The notes beneath the pieces are model-generated. The model saw only the letters and a program-made list of their open reading frames with translations. It was not told where the DNA came from and made no database searches. The translations under genes and the position numbers were made by a program. This document shows positions 45,680-56,886 of a DNA stretch of 64,000 nucleotides, piece after piece (the first letter of the stretch is position 1; every line of letters starts with the position of its first letter). The stretch lies in assembly GCA_963669155.1 (NCBI GenBank), contig OZ022593.1, positions 7,588,571-7,652,570 of the forward strand, in the 5' to 3' direction. This DNA comes from Arbacia lixula. Taxonomy: Eukaryota; Echinodermata; Echinoidea; Arbacioida; Arbaciidae.

Positions 45680-45922
45680 TGGAGTAGAAGGAAAGAGAGA
45701 AGGGTAAGGGAAGAAGAAGAGATTGAAGGGGAGTGAGTGGGAAGAAGAGAAAGAGCAGAAATAGAAAGTTTCTTTGTGAGGAACAGAGAGGGAGAAGAGA
45801 GAGGGATGGGAGAAGGGAAGGGGAGAAGAAAGAGTGAGAAATGGAGAAGGGAGCGAGGGATGGGAGAAGGGAAGAGAGAGGAAGAGAAAAAAGAGGGAGG
45901 GATGGGGGAAGGGAAGAGGGGA

Positions 45923-45955
<33 letters not shown>

Positions 45956-45978
45956 AGAGGGAGGAATGTGAGAAGGGA

Positions 45979-46027
<49 letters not shown>

Positions 46028-46265
46028 AAGGGAGAGGGACAGGGATAGAGACGGGGGGGGGGAGAAAAGGGAGGGATGGGAGAAGGGATGAGAATGAGAG
46101 AGAGAAAAGAGGGAGGGACGGGAGAAGGGACGAGAGAGAGAGAGAGAGAGAGAGGGGGGAGAGGGGGACGGGAAAAGGAAGAAGAGAGAGAGGAGGGGGG
46201 GGGGAAGGGAGGGATGAAAGAAGGGAAGAAGAGGGAGGGAGAGAGGAGCAATGAGAGAAAGATAG
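45680..46265. repeat. ~580-bp purine (GA)n tract
   Basis: GAGA/GGGA/GAAG low complexity. The long open frames across it (Ser/Pro/Leu on one strand, Arg/Glu/Gly on the other) are artefacts of composition. Confidence 0.95.
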
Positions 46266-46657
46266 TCAGATAGAAATGTTTAAGATGATGAAGCACAAAT
46301 AATTCAATATGTGTCCAAAAGAAAGGAGGAGGGGGCCGGGAAGAGGGGAGCGGAGGCGCGCAGACATTCAACATTATCACAAAATTAGATGAAGCACTCT
46401 CACATACGCGCTTGCATTCATTACCCACTTTCTGAAGTGGAACTACCGACAAATGAATTAAACGAACAATGTCAGTTGCTAGATATAATGTTACATTAAT
46501 GTATTATCAATTCATGCATGCTGCTGGTGCGAATTGAACCAACACGGCATGAAAGACATATTGTAATTGGCGTAAGTGTTTTTCGATAAAACCTCAATGA
46601 CACAATCTTCCATTCGCCGATACCATTCGTGTTGCCTTTTTTCCCCATGTACTGCAG

Positions 46658-46718
46658 ATGAAAACTCGGCGCGCAAGTTGGATACTCATCACTACAGCTA
46701 TCGTGACGGTTGCAATCG
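46658..46718 (+). CDS. EGF-YWTD gene, signal-peptide exon
   Basis: The ATG lies directly after an acceptor-like TACTGCAG, so a 5' noncoding exon probably precedes it. Twenty codons, positive N-terminus then a hydrophobic core. Donor CG|GTATGG, exit phase 1. Confidence 0.7.
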
Positions 46719-49295
46719 GTATGGAAACAACTATTTTATGTAAAAAGGAGCTTCTTGATTCAGGTTTGGAGTAATAAATTATGCGTGGTAATAAATGAGA
46801 GGATCATACCAAGGCCAGCTTCAATAAAATATCGTCCATGTCGTTATCATGGTTATAGCGTATCGTCGCGTGTTATGCTTTAACTCAACTTTCCAAACGA
46901 TTGTCCCTGATATTGATTGACCACAATTTGATGGCAGGCAGAACAATTAGCTGATTAATACTCTGCGAGGAGGGGGAGGAAGTATTGTCTGAGAGGCACT
47001 GGGTTACCATGGCTATACATCGAACGGTATAGAGAAGAAAACGCTAGAGTCAGGATTTGAATTAGTTTTTTGGTTGTGTGTCTGCTAGATATGTTAGATC
47101 AGGGGTACTGTTATGGAAGGATATGAAACAACTTCTTTCTTTCTTTGAACCCAAGCTCCACGCCGTTCAAAGGTTATGTGTTTTCAACAGGTGCTGTTCA
47201 GGTGTTTGAAAAATTATGAACATGATTGTGTGGCAACGGCTTCTCAGAGAGAACAAAAGAAATGTCTCATTTCGCTTGTTCCCTTCTGTTAGTGACATTA
47301 ATACTTCCATGAGCATAACAAGTATCAGCAAACACAAATAACCAGTTTTTCAAGTAAAATATCTCCGCTGCACGCAAACGTACGCACACAAACACCGTTA
47401 ATGATAATACGCAGTTTAACATATCATTTTGAGAATGATTGAATCTCACAAATGCAAAAGATGTCGGAAAGCGATTAAATTAGTTAATTTTGTAAGTAAT
47501 AAAATATCTTGTATGTCCGATTTTTTTAATGATTCCTCATTACTTTTCGAAAAAAAAGCAGAGTAAAGGATCTGTTATAGTCTGTCATTGAATTCCTTAA
47601 ATTTTGCAAACAAATTTGTCAAAAACAAAGCTTCTAGAGACAAATGGGCAATTAAAGAAATTTCTTTTTAAGTTGACAGCAGCTAAATGAATACTTAGTA
47701 GCAGAAGAAGCATTGACATTTTTATTATAATCTTCAACATCATTTTTTGAAAGCTGATGTCGGCCGATGCCAGGAGACCTGCATGGCCAAGCTCGGGGTA
47801 GAGCGGCCTACGTTGAGCTACTCGCTGGGGATCCGCTGCGGATTGAAGCGGTTCAAAAACGACTCCGTGGTTCGTACCATCCCGAAGCTCATCATAGCAT
47901 CCTTAAGCTGCCTCAAATTCGACCCGGATCTGCCTGCTGGTCACCGAGTGTGTGCCATCCCACGTGAGCTGCTCTCTCGCTACAACCTCTCTCTCTATCC
48001 AATAGTGTTGATAAGTCAAAAATGAGGAGTAATTCTTCTTATCGCATATAATGAAAAATCATCCTCTGATGCACCGTCCAGCAATGTCCGAATTTTGTTT
48101 GCAATCTTGTCCGATTCCAGTCTTATACACAAGTACAGAAAACCGGAAATGGATATGACTGCAAACAGTTTCCAAATGTGGCTGCGTGGCGCATTACGGG
48201 ATGGCTTTTCCTTATATACGATATGGAGAATGAATCACATTCAGATTTTGTTTGCAGTCACGACCGCTACCGGTCTCATCCAGTAGTAGGCCTACATGAA
48301 ACCATTATGGGACGACCGTTCTTAAAGAAGAATAAATATCTGGCCATTGTAATGGTCATTAGCGAGTAATGCTTTTTAATAAGTGTTGATACATTCAGAT
48401 GAGGGTTAATTCTCCAACCCGCATATAAAGAAAGGTCGCCCCATGATGCACCACGCGAAGCCGGTTTAATACACTAGTGCCATGAGTACACCAGACCGGA
48501 AACGGACATGACTGTCAATAGAGAATTTGGCTGCGCGTTGCATTATGGGACCAATGTTCCTTATATGCGGTATGGAAAATAGATCAATATAATATATCTA
48601 GTCGTTCAAACAGGCGTTTTAAGGGTTTTTTTTAGTGTTGATATATTAGAGATGAGGGTTAATTAGGGGAGTTGCATTGTGCCAAAAACATGGGTCTCAT
48701 TCTTGATTTTTTTTCAGAATACCAGCAAAATATCATCCCAAAATTATGAAATCTTTGACATGATTGACAATAAACGAAACGAAGCAGCGATGACGGTAGA
48801 AAACTTATTACAAACTAACGTGAAAGTTTATAACTGCAAACTGATATCAACATCGAGAGGACAGATACAGGTAGTCTACCAAGGTTGAAAAGTAGAATTA
48901 TCGTAATGACCTTTTTTAGAAACGCTAATTTAAATAAAACTTTGCTTTTTGGCACAGATTGTAGGTCTTCTCCTTGTATGAACGATGGCGGTTGCGAGGA
49001 AACGATGGAGGCCTACCATTGTACGTGTAGGACAGGCTACACGGGGGCAAACTGTGAAACACGTAGGTCATCAATCTCATTTGCCCCTATTCAAAACGGT
49101 GGTTTAACACTTGGAAAGTGTACCCGACCTGTATTAACTTTATAGAACGCCAAGTAAAACAACAAAAAACAATATTATTGATTCAATATAATTAATTCGT
49201 ACCTTGGAATCACCGTGGTATATTAAGCTTGTCCACCTAATGAATACAGCGATTGATTGAAATCATCCATTGTTCTGATTCTGTGAGAGGGAGGG

Positions 49296-49335
<40 letters not shown>

Positions 49336-52300
49336 GGGGGAGAAGAGGGTGAAAGAGGAGATATCACAAGAATGTAGCTGATGGAGCACTAACGAAAACA
49401 AGGAGAATAAAAACAGAGAAGAGAGATCGGGGGAGAGAAGCGAGAAGAAAAAGAGAGAGAAAGAGAGAGAGAGAGAGAGAGGGGGGGGGGGGGGGTGGGG
49501 TGCAGAAAGAAGAAGGGGGGGCGAGGGGAGGGATGGCAGAGCACTGGGATATCACTGGCATAGGGACTTTGTGTAGAGAAAGTGGGAGAGAGAACGGGAG
49601 AGAGCAAAGGGGAAAGGGGTAGATGAATGTAACATTACACTGTTAATCTACGACGGCAAATATAGAAATGGTCTCCAAATCCATCATAAAAAGTACAATG
49701 AATATCAGGCGTAACCCATTTCGATGTTGTTGCCAACTTTAGGCCAGCCCTAATCAAGCTAATCGAATCCATAGGGACCACAAGTGATTATGGCAATTAC
49801 TTTGAACGAGTGAATATGTCCCGAGTTGTTTGTACGCATCTCTATTATGGCAGGCGTCATGATAATTATGTCGGTAGCAAAATTGTTTTCTATTGTACTC
49901 CATGGTACAGACAGCCAATCAAATAAATCAAATTAGGTACGCATCGAAGCGAGAATGGAAGTGTGTTTGAATTGAGAATGGAGAATGGGAATAATTCATT
50001 TCAAAGACGAAATACCACACGACCTGGATTGGTTTGGGTAGCTGGGATCATAATGCATAAGTGTCTCATCTCCATCGTAATCCACAAAAATCACGAATGA
50101 AAAAAGCGTCATACATATTCGCTATTATCATACTGACTTCAATTGCCAGACTGTTCTTCACTCCCGAACTCTTTGTACTCTCCGTGAACACGTTGAAGAC
50201 TTCTTTGATTTCGAATGAATGTGCAAGTCTGTGAAATCTTTGGTAACTAACAAAATCATATCTTGTTTTTCGTTCTACTTACTATGGATTACTATCCTAT
50301 AGTTCTCGCTACACCGATCACAAACGTGATCAGTCCTTGCGTCAGTGACCCGTGTCTCAATGGCGGTACCTGTCAGGACGAACCGATGGGCTTCAAATGC
50401 ACATGCGCTCTGGGCTTTGAAGGACTCCAGTGCGATAATGGTAAAGATGTTCTCCCCCTTTCCCTACACAGACCCATAGATGTACACACAAACATACCAT
50501 GTCCGCCCTTCCTAGACGATTTTTTTTTGAAAAGCTAGCCTAAGTATTGAAAAAATCAATCTTGTCCGGAAGCGGTTAATTGTTACATCATTACCGAAAT
50601 TAGATAGATACTTATTGTTATTTGTGTTCTTTTCCCTTTTTTCCATCTGCTTCATATACTATTCCCTCTTTGTTTTTATTCTTCTGTGAGAGTATGACAT
50701 GTTCATGCATGAATAGTTCCCTCCTCTATGACATCTCCTTGTTTTCCTTTTTTTGCTTATCTTGTACTCATGTATTGAAACAGTTTACTGATGCATGATT
50801 ACAAAAAAATATTGTTGGTATTCTTTTCCTTTCCTTCATCTGCTTCCTAGATTCCCACTCTCCGCTCTTATTCTTCTATATAAAAAAAATACATTTTCTT
50901 ACAGCAAAATGTCCCTCCTCAAGTACCTCTTCTCCTCTTTCTTCTTTTGTTGTCGTTTTACTGATATGTACCACCGTCGTGGTGTTTTTTGAAACGTTGT
51001 ACGACAAGTTTGCAAGGTACACCCCCGTATATATACGGCATGAATCTGATTGAGTCGATTAGATTATGATGTTCAAATCACATTGGAAGTGTAAGGGTCT
51101 GCATGCACGAGACTCCATTTTGGGCGACCCACCTAAACTTTATTTGATGATTATGTAAAGAGCAATATAAACATGATAAACCCATTAAAATCGTTTTATA
51201 CTGACACAATTTGAGCGAAATTCTCAAACAGCAAGTTCTTCTACATACCATAACATTTACACAATTGTATAGTTCGGCGTGGAAAGGGGAGGCATTCCAT
51301 CATATTACAAGTGATTTTAAGATGTTTGATTTTGCGACTGGCTGGTCAACTCTTTTGTCTATTTTTGTCCGATAGAACCTGCCATCCTGTTCATATCAAG
51401 TGCAGATAACCACACAATTTACTTCAGGTATGTCACATCTGATAAATGGCTGCCATCTCCCAATGACATCTTTCAAAATATATCCACGGAGCAAAAGCCG
51501 GGTGTAGTTGCCTTCGATCGTCACACAATGACTATCTATTACCTGGCTGGGGACATTTTAAGAATGGTGGACATGGTGGACCAGGGCGGTTCTGACGAAG
51601 AAGTGCCTGCTGCAACAAACATATCAAGTAAGCTTTGCTCCTGGTGAATAGACTAATTCAATTTGAGGCATTTGTTTTCTTCATCTCTTCTGCATAATTG
51701 AACAATAGTGAACATATTCGAGTAATCACCACTTTCTCGCCTTTCCAATTTACCTCCAATTATAAAAAAGTTAAAGAAAAAAATACATGCATGTTGAAAA
51801 ACCATTGTGGATATGCTAGATCAATATTTCGGTATCTGTTTCGCTATAAAATGGCAAGTGTGTTCTATACGGGGGTTCGGGCAAAGCAATTGATCTTTGA
51901 ATAATATAACGAGGAATGGTGCACAAATATCATTAACGAATATATCATTTATATATATATTTTGTTTTTATAGTTTCAACGTTCGCCCTTGATGATAAAC
52001 AGCATGACATATATGTGGTGAAAAATGCAGATAACGGCCTTTACAAATTGATGGATATGAGTACCTGCCTGGCATGTTGCGATATCGATTGTACATCAAA
52101 GTCCATATTTGCTTTCAACGGGTGAGGAACTGTGCTCAACTTCGATCTTGAAATACCATTCTACAAAATGTCCTTAATAAATATTTTATCACTTCTATAA
52201 TTATTCATGAGTATTCTAGGAACGTGATTGGTCAATTGAAGCTCGCAGAATACAAAATAATTTGACTAGAAACTAAAATCTCTGCCTCGGCTCCGAGCAC

Positions 52301-54911
52301 TGCGCATGCTCTTTTTACTAATTTCTTCTTTGGCACTACTGCGCATGCTCTCTACCCGGTAACAAAATTTGTTTTGACTGCGAGCAGACGATCCGCCGCG
52401 CAATGTGCACTATGATTTACGCCCTCTCAGTTCAGACCGAGATTATAAACAAACATGGCGACCTTTCTTATTTCATTATTGTTTTACAAAAGGAAATAAA
52501 CAAGGCATTGAGTTCGAAAGTATAATGGAATTTATCGATCTTCGGAGAGACTGGCATAAGTTGTAAATAACTATTGTTTCCTCGGGGGCTTCGCCCCTCG
52601 CAAAATATAGTTGTATGCCAATCCCTCCTGAGATTTCCACTGTACAATCTTACAGCTTGGTACATTTGTATAATGTCGTCTTGATCTGATGCTGATTTCA
52701 AATACGCTTCAAATCCCCTTCGTTTACCATCTGTGCTTGTTTCCGGCCTCATCAGGTCGTTTGAGTTTATTTCAGTAAATCAAATTTGATACACAACCGA
52801 AGTGGTATCCTTTAACATGTACAAATTTCAGATATAGTTCATAACAATAGAACTGGCATGACTGGGGTCTGATGAGTAATGACACACTACGACTAGACAC
52901 CTTCCCAATCTTTCCCCTTAAACCCAACCTTCCAGTTTCCATCACTGGGACGTTACATTGACGAGCTAACGAGATGTATTCATTACGAATTAACCATCTC
53001 TGCTATTTCATTGCCTGAGAAATGCTCGTACCGACCCACTTAAACATTTGCATCATGTATATGTCATCCCTCATCAGGACTATCTACTGGACTAGTCGGC
53101 ATGGGGATGAAAAGAAGATATCCATGAACATAGGCAACACCTCCGGAGAAATGATCACCAATAAGACCGTCGGAAGACGAGCTGTCATCTACGTCGACAG
53201 CGCGGGTATATAGCATACTACTGTATTCGTCCGAAATGACGTACATTACATCGTTTTCATGTTTTTTTATACCATGCATAAAGGAGACAGCAAGCTTACC
53301 CAGCGCACCACTCGTTCACCGGGGATTATCAGACCGAGATTACAGGGCTGGTGCTTGAGATATTTACCCACAAATATCTTCCTTAGAAGTTTCTGAAAGC
53401 TTTTGATAATCTGTCTCTTAGATTTGTCTGCTTATTTTCGCGGTTTCATCTCACTCTCCCGTCAGGTACTTTCACACTGGAGCAACTGTTCTTGCATCTG
53501 CTTTCTGCTCTCTGAGGCTATAGCAATATACTAGCTGTCACCTCAAACAATAATATCGTTACATCGTAAACATGGTAAAGACGCCTTAAAACATCCAGAC
53601 GGTCCACTCAATCGCTCGAGTGGAGGAGCTTGCGAACGTAACATTAAAACTCATTCCTGACCAAGTACCATAAATATGTGGTTTGGGCTACATCTAATCA
53701 TATTTAGTATTAAAAATGATAAAAGATGCATCACATGAAAAAAAAACATAAATGTCCGCACAAGATATTTACACTTTGGGCTTTTCATTGATATGCATTA
53801 CTTTCTCAGAGCAAAATTAGAGTTATAGTTAAAATCACTAAATGCACTGAAAAGGTTCAATCGAACATTTTTTTTTCGTCAAAGATATTTCGAAATTGTA
53901 CGTTGATATCGATTTATAACAAAATATGTTTTCCATAAATTCCGCTCTTCCTGTTTTTTGATGGAGGAATAAATCTTTTTCATGGCGGTATGTGTGTAAA
54001 AACATGCGTCTAATGATGTATCAAATGCACAGATAACATGGTATGTATCCTCTTGAGAAAATTAACATTTAAAACAAGAATAGTACACAACACATGGGAG
54101 AGCATCTCCCACGTGACGTCACAAAATCAAAACTTTATAGTAAATCATAACTTTCTTATCCGTCGACGGACTTTCGTCAAACATTTACTAATATGCCTCT
54201 TACATTATTTGTTTTCATTTAATGCAACTTAACTTCAGGAGAGACGTCCCCTTTAATTTGTGTGAGCAGCATGGGCAGTTGATTTGCGTTTGAATGTAAA
54301 TAAAGGGAGACATTAATTTTATTATAAACTTCTAAATTCCGACAAAGAGGTATGTTACATTGTAATGTTGAATTTGACATTTGTATTGATATCTGGCAGT
54401 TGCTATCAATGACTAAATTACATTCAATATTTTAACACTTACACCATGGAATTGATTGTATAGTTACATTTTCTACTGCACTGCAAAAAGGGTGTCATTT
54501 TAAACGACATACCGTTGTGTATTATTACTAAAGTTACATTAGTCGTGAGAACTATACTTAAAGCTGGAAACTGGAATGATATTTGGAAGCATGTTCTCCA
54601 TATATTTTTCTGCTTTTCTTGATGTCGTATTTGCAGCCTCCCAACTATATTGGTTGAACCCTCACGAGAGAAAGCTCAATCATTATGACCTGCAAGGAGC
54701 CAATCAAAGCAAGACTCTCCTTGAATGTGCAGACGACTGCTTTTCCGGCTCTACCATCCAAAATCTTATCAAATACGGCAACAGTCTTTACTGGACAGTG
54801 AAAGATGACAGCGACATCCACATCTTAGGCCTTGAGGATTTTACCTATAACCAGAGCTCTCCTGGTGTGAGTGGAAATAATTTACACCTTTACATAAGTG
54901 AGCCCAATTAA
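46658..54911 (+). CDS. Predicted secreted EGF plus YWTD-propeller protein (8 exons)
   Basis: Eight exons splice in frame to ~438 aa: 46658-46718, 47754-47963, 48958-49062, 50303-50440, 51376-51627, 51974-52121, 53078-53205 and 54637-54911 (stop TAA). Internal phases agree at every junction (1,1,1,1,1,2,1). The first exon is a signal peptide (MKTRRASWILITTAIVTVAI). The second holds a Cys-containing segment I do not recognise. Two six-Cys EGF domains follow. The last four exons (~265 aa) fit one six-bladed LDL-receptor-type propeller, with IYWTSR, LYWLNP, LYWTVK, IYYLAGD and TIYFRY blade motifs. No transmembrane segment follows, so the product is probably secreted or matrix-bound. EGF-YWTD pairs occur in LDLR/LRP, nidogen and EGF precursor. 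Several NXS/T sequons are present. The exact family is unknown. Confidence 0.8.
47100..47720 (-). mobile_element. Family A TIR element, truncated inverted copy 3
   Basis: CAGGGGTACTGTTATGGAAGG (47100) followed by sequence that is the reverse complement of the right-hand portion of 9926-10644. The other terminal repeat is missing. It lies in intron 1 of the EGF-YWTD gene and ends just ~35 bp before exon 2. Confidence 0.75.
47754..47963 (+). CDS. EGF-YWTD gene, exon 2 (Cys-containing segment)
   Basis: Encodes ADVGRCQETCMAKLGVERPT, then IRCGLKRFKNDSVVRTIPKL, then SCLKFDPDLPAGHRVCAIP. Five Cys. Acceptor TTTTTTGAAAG is mediocre; donor CCAC|GTGAGC is good. No domain is recognised with confidence. 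Confidence 0.68.
48035..48230. mobile_element. Foldback element, GGAAAGTC/CATAATGCACC family, copy 2
   Basis: CGCATATAATGAAAAATC..CTCTGATGCACC at the left is mirrored by GGCGCATTACGGGATGGCTT then TTCCTTATATACG at the right, with ACCGGAAATGGA inside. Confidence 0.6.
48405..48580. mobile_element. Foldback element, GGAAAGTC/CATAATGCACC family, copy 3
   Basis: CGCATATAAAGAAAGGTCGC then CCCATGATGCACC is mirrored by TTGCATTATGGGACC then TTCCTTATATGCGG. Same orientation as copy 2 and ~170 bp from it. Confidence 0.65.
48718..48870 (+). CDS. Orphan exon-like segment (possible alternative exon)
   Basis: A strong acceptor (TTGATTTTTTTTCAG) and a reasonable donor (ACAG|GTAGTC) bracket 51 open codons (NTSKISSQNYEIFDMIDNKR ... 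STSRGQIQ). Its phases (0,0) do not fit between the phase-1 neighbours of the EGF-YWTD gene, which splice to each other directly. A downstream donor CAAG|GTTGAA (48883) would fix the exit side only. It may need a small unseen exon, belong to another transcript, or be chance. Confidence 0.3.
48958..49062 (+). CDS. EGF-YWTD gene, EGF domain 1 exon
   Basis: CRSSPCMNDGGCEETMEAYH then CTCRTGYTGANCET: six Cys in canonical EGF spacing, on a single symmetrical phase 1-1 exon as is usual for EGF modules. Acceptor TTGGCACAG, donor ACAC|GTAGGT. Confidence 0.9.
49285..49620. repeat. (GA)n-rich tract with poly-G
   Basis: Purine-rich low complexity in the intron between the two EGF exons. Confidence 0.9.
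50303..50440 (+). CDS. EGF-YWTD gene, EGF domain 2 exon
   Basis: LATPITNVISPCVSDPCLNG then GTCQDEPMGFKCTCALGFEG and LQCDN: six Cys, EGF spacing, phase 1-1. Acceptor CTATCCTATAG, donor AATG|GTAAAG. Confidence 0.88.
51376..51627 (+). CDS. EGF-YWTD gene, propeller exon 1
   Basis: Encodes PAILFISSADNHTIYFRYVT, then GVVAFDRHTMTIYYLAGDIL and RMVDMVDQGGSDEE. Pattern matches propeller blades (LlfS....I......G..VAfD.....lYw.D). Acceptor GTCCGATAG, donor TCAA|GTAAGC. Confidence 0.82.
51974..52121 (+). CDS. EGF-YWTD gene, propeller exon 2
   Basis: STFALDDKQHDIYVVKNADN then GLYKLMDMSTCLACCDIDCT and SKSIFAFNG. Blade-like IYVV, with an unusual cluster of four Cys. Exit phase 2 at GG|GTGAGG. Confidence 0.78.
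52135..53020 (-). other. Intronic repeat-like block with an open minus frame
   Basis: Contains CTCGGGGGCTTCGCCCCTCG and repeated TGCGCATGCTCT. The minus frame 52752-52468 (MRPETSTDGKRRGFEAYLKS...) has no known domain. Probably a mobile-element fragment inside the EGF-YWTD gene. Confidence 0.35.
53078..53205 (+). CDS. EGF-YWTD gene, propeller exon 3
   Basis: TIYWTSRHGDEKKISMNIGN then MITNKTVGRRAVIYVDSAG. IYWTS is a YWTD-type blade motif. Acceptor CCTCATCAG, entry phase 2. Confidence 0.82.
54637..54911 (+). CDS. EGF-YWTD gene, terminal propeller exon
   Basis: SQLYWLNPHERKLNHYDLQG, then NLIKYGNSLYWTVKDDSDIH, ending NLHLYISEPN and TAA. Two more YW motifs close the propeller. No membrane anchor follows. 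Confidence 0.82.
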
Positions 54912-56125
54912 GTCAACACTTTATTTTACGCATCACCGACCGAAAACCGAAACCACATGGCGTATTCTCAGTAGCCCTCTTACCACTTTGATTGGCAGAT
55001 AAGCTCCTTTTCCATGTGTTTTATGTGTATTTCTTGGGCCAACATAAGGCAATGGCGCACAGATAGTATATATTCATTTTTTGAAATTGTACGCAAACTT
55101 ATCATTTTCATTTTCTTGTACACATTTATGTAAATATGTGGAAAACGAAGGTAGTTATAAAGTATATAGAGGTCTTATTGAGGAGAAGCAAGAACAGAAA
55201 ACAGAAAGTAAGGCCTCTGTGTGATGTGCAAAATTCAAATTGATTGGACTAAAATGTATATAGCCACTGTTTTCTATTTAACACCACTGATTGTTTTACA
55301 AATTGATAATAGATTATGCTCTGTGATGTAGTTGTGATTCAAGTCATCATGTTCCGGCTTTGTTTTTTGCATTATCATCATACACAGTTCGACTGAGCTG
55401 TTTAAGTTCAATAAGTAGATGAACTAATAGGAAAGCAATCTTCATCACTTTCTTAAATGTGTAGCTATTCCCTAATGCTTGCTACAGTTTTGTCAAATTG
55501 ATCATGACAAAAACCGTGTGGGTCATTTTATCCTTGGAATATTGTTGAGATTATTGGGTGATTGGTGATTTTAAGACCACTGGTGATATGTTCGAGTTTT
55601 TTTTTTTGAAGTTCATACCTATTTACTGGAAGGTTTCCGAAATCATGTTTTAGAGATAATAATTCATTAAGAAGGTTATGAATATCATTCGGTGTATGAG
55701 GGTTCATATATTAGAGAGCTACAATGCATGAGAGAGAGAGCAGAAAGGTATTCTGAACAAGTGAAAAAAAACCCTCCAAAATACAGACGTGAAACAAGAT
55801 AATTGATTATGCAAAGAGGTTTATTGTTTTCATGAAGGAAAATCGTACGGGTGCCTTGGGTACAAATACGAACAAACTAATTACTAAAACAAGAGCTTAA
55901 TGTGACAAATTGATATGGCCATCAATAGATGTAAATTGCAGTACTTTGGTCACTTAAAGCGACATCGTACACTAGAGAGGACATTTATAGATTCAAGATT
56001 CAATTGATGTTTTTAAAAAAAAAACATACAAAATTAGCAATGTAACTTCAGGTACAATAAACGAAACTACATGTGATTAACATAATGAATTGACCATAGA
56101 TAGTTGACATAGTTGACCTGGTAAA
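54912..56125. other. Intergenic AT-rich stretch
   Basis: 3' flank of the EGF-YWTD gene. No exon or named repeat recognised. Confidence 0.4.
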
Positions 56126-56129
56126 CTTT

Positions 56130-56334
56130 CAAGAGGAAGGCAGAGAATACGTTGGGACCAGCTAGGGATGACCCTTGTTGCAGCGACCAGATTAGCACAT
56201 GATAGAGATCTGCGGATTGCGGACTGTAACTGGAGCAACGTCCTGGAATGGATTTGCCATCATTACGCTAATGTCCACAAACTCGAATGCAGAATTCAAG
56301 TGTTTTTCATAAACAGACAGACAGGTGGATGAAG
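56130..56334 (+). pseudogene. LINE ORF2 extreme C-terminal fragment
   Basis: RGRQRIRWDQLGMTLVAATR then LAHDRDLRIADCNWSNVLEW resembles the tail of many RT-encoding LINEs (RGRPRxRWxDxI ... RLAxDRxxWR). Only ~65 codons and no RT core. Confidence 0.55.
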
Positions 56335-56605
56335 TTAAGTCTGTTATGCTGAAGAAAATATGCAGATACTATCTTTATCTCATACGTTCATGTATGTCTT
56401 ACTTCTACAAATAAAATGGAATTATCGTTCTCCCAGTATTGATATTAATAATATTTGATATCCGGCAAGGCCATGAGTGTGGATTTCTGGTGACGATTGT
56501 GACGGATGATTCGTGTTGGTACGATCGAGCAGAGCAAACAAGCGGCATGCATATCTGGTTATCATCGAGCTTTAGCTTATATCGTCGTGTCGTTGCTGGT
56601 GTTGT

Positions 56606-56770
56606 TTACATGTGAGTTGGTGTTTGCTTGGCGAGATAGGCGGCTATCTTGTCACGTGACCCGAAGACGGTGCGGTTGGTTCTGAGCCTGGGGTAGTCGT
56701 CCAGGGCTTGAGGGTGGACGTTGACTAGGCTTTCGATGAAGGAATAGTAAACGAAGTCAGCCATGGTCGC
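56606..56770 (-). CDS. GST terminal exon
   Basis: ATMADFVYYSFIESLVNVHP then LRTNRTVFGSRDKIAAYLAK and QTPTHM with TAA. Acceptor GTCATTCAG. Confidence 0.9.
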   Translation of the reverse strand, partial: ATMADFVYYSFIESLVNVHPQALDDYPRLRTNRTVFGSRDKIAAYLAKQTPTHM

Positions 56771-56825
56771 CTGAATGACAAAGAGAAGTGCATGGGAGAA
56801 ACACATGAAACGGGCATCATACTCA

Positions 56826-56886
<61 letters not shown>

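Noticed and set aside
45505..46452. 315-codon minus-strand open frame
   Set aside because: It is Ser/Pro/Leu low complexity from a (GA)n tract; opposite-strand frames are Arg/Glu/Gly. No domain and no splice logic.
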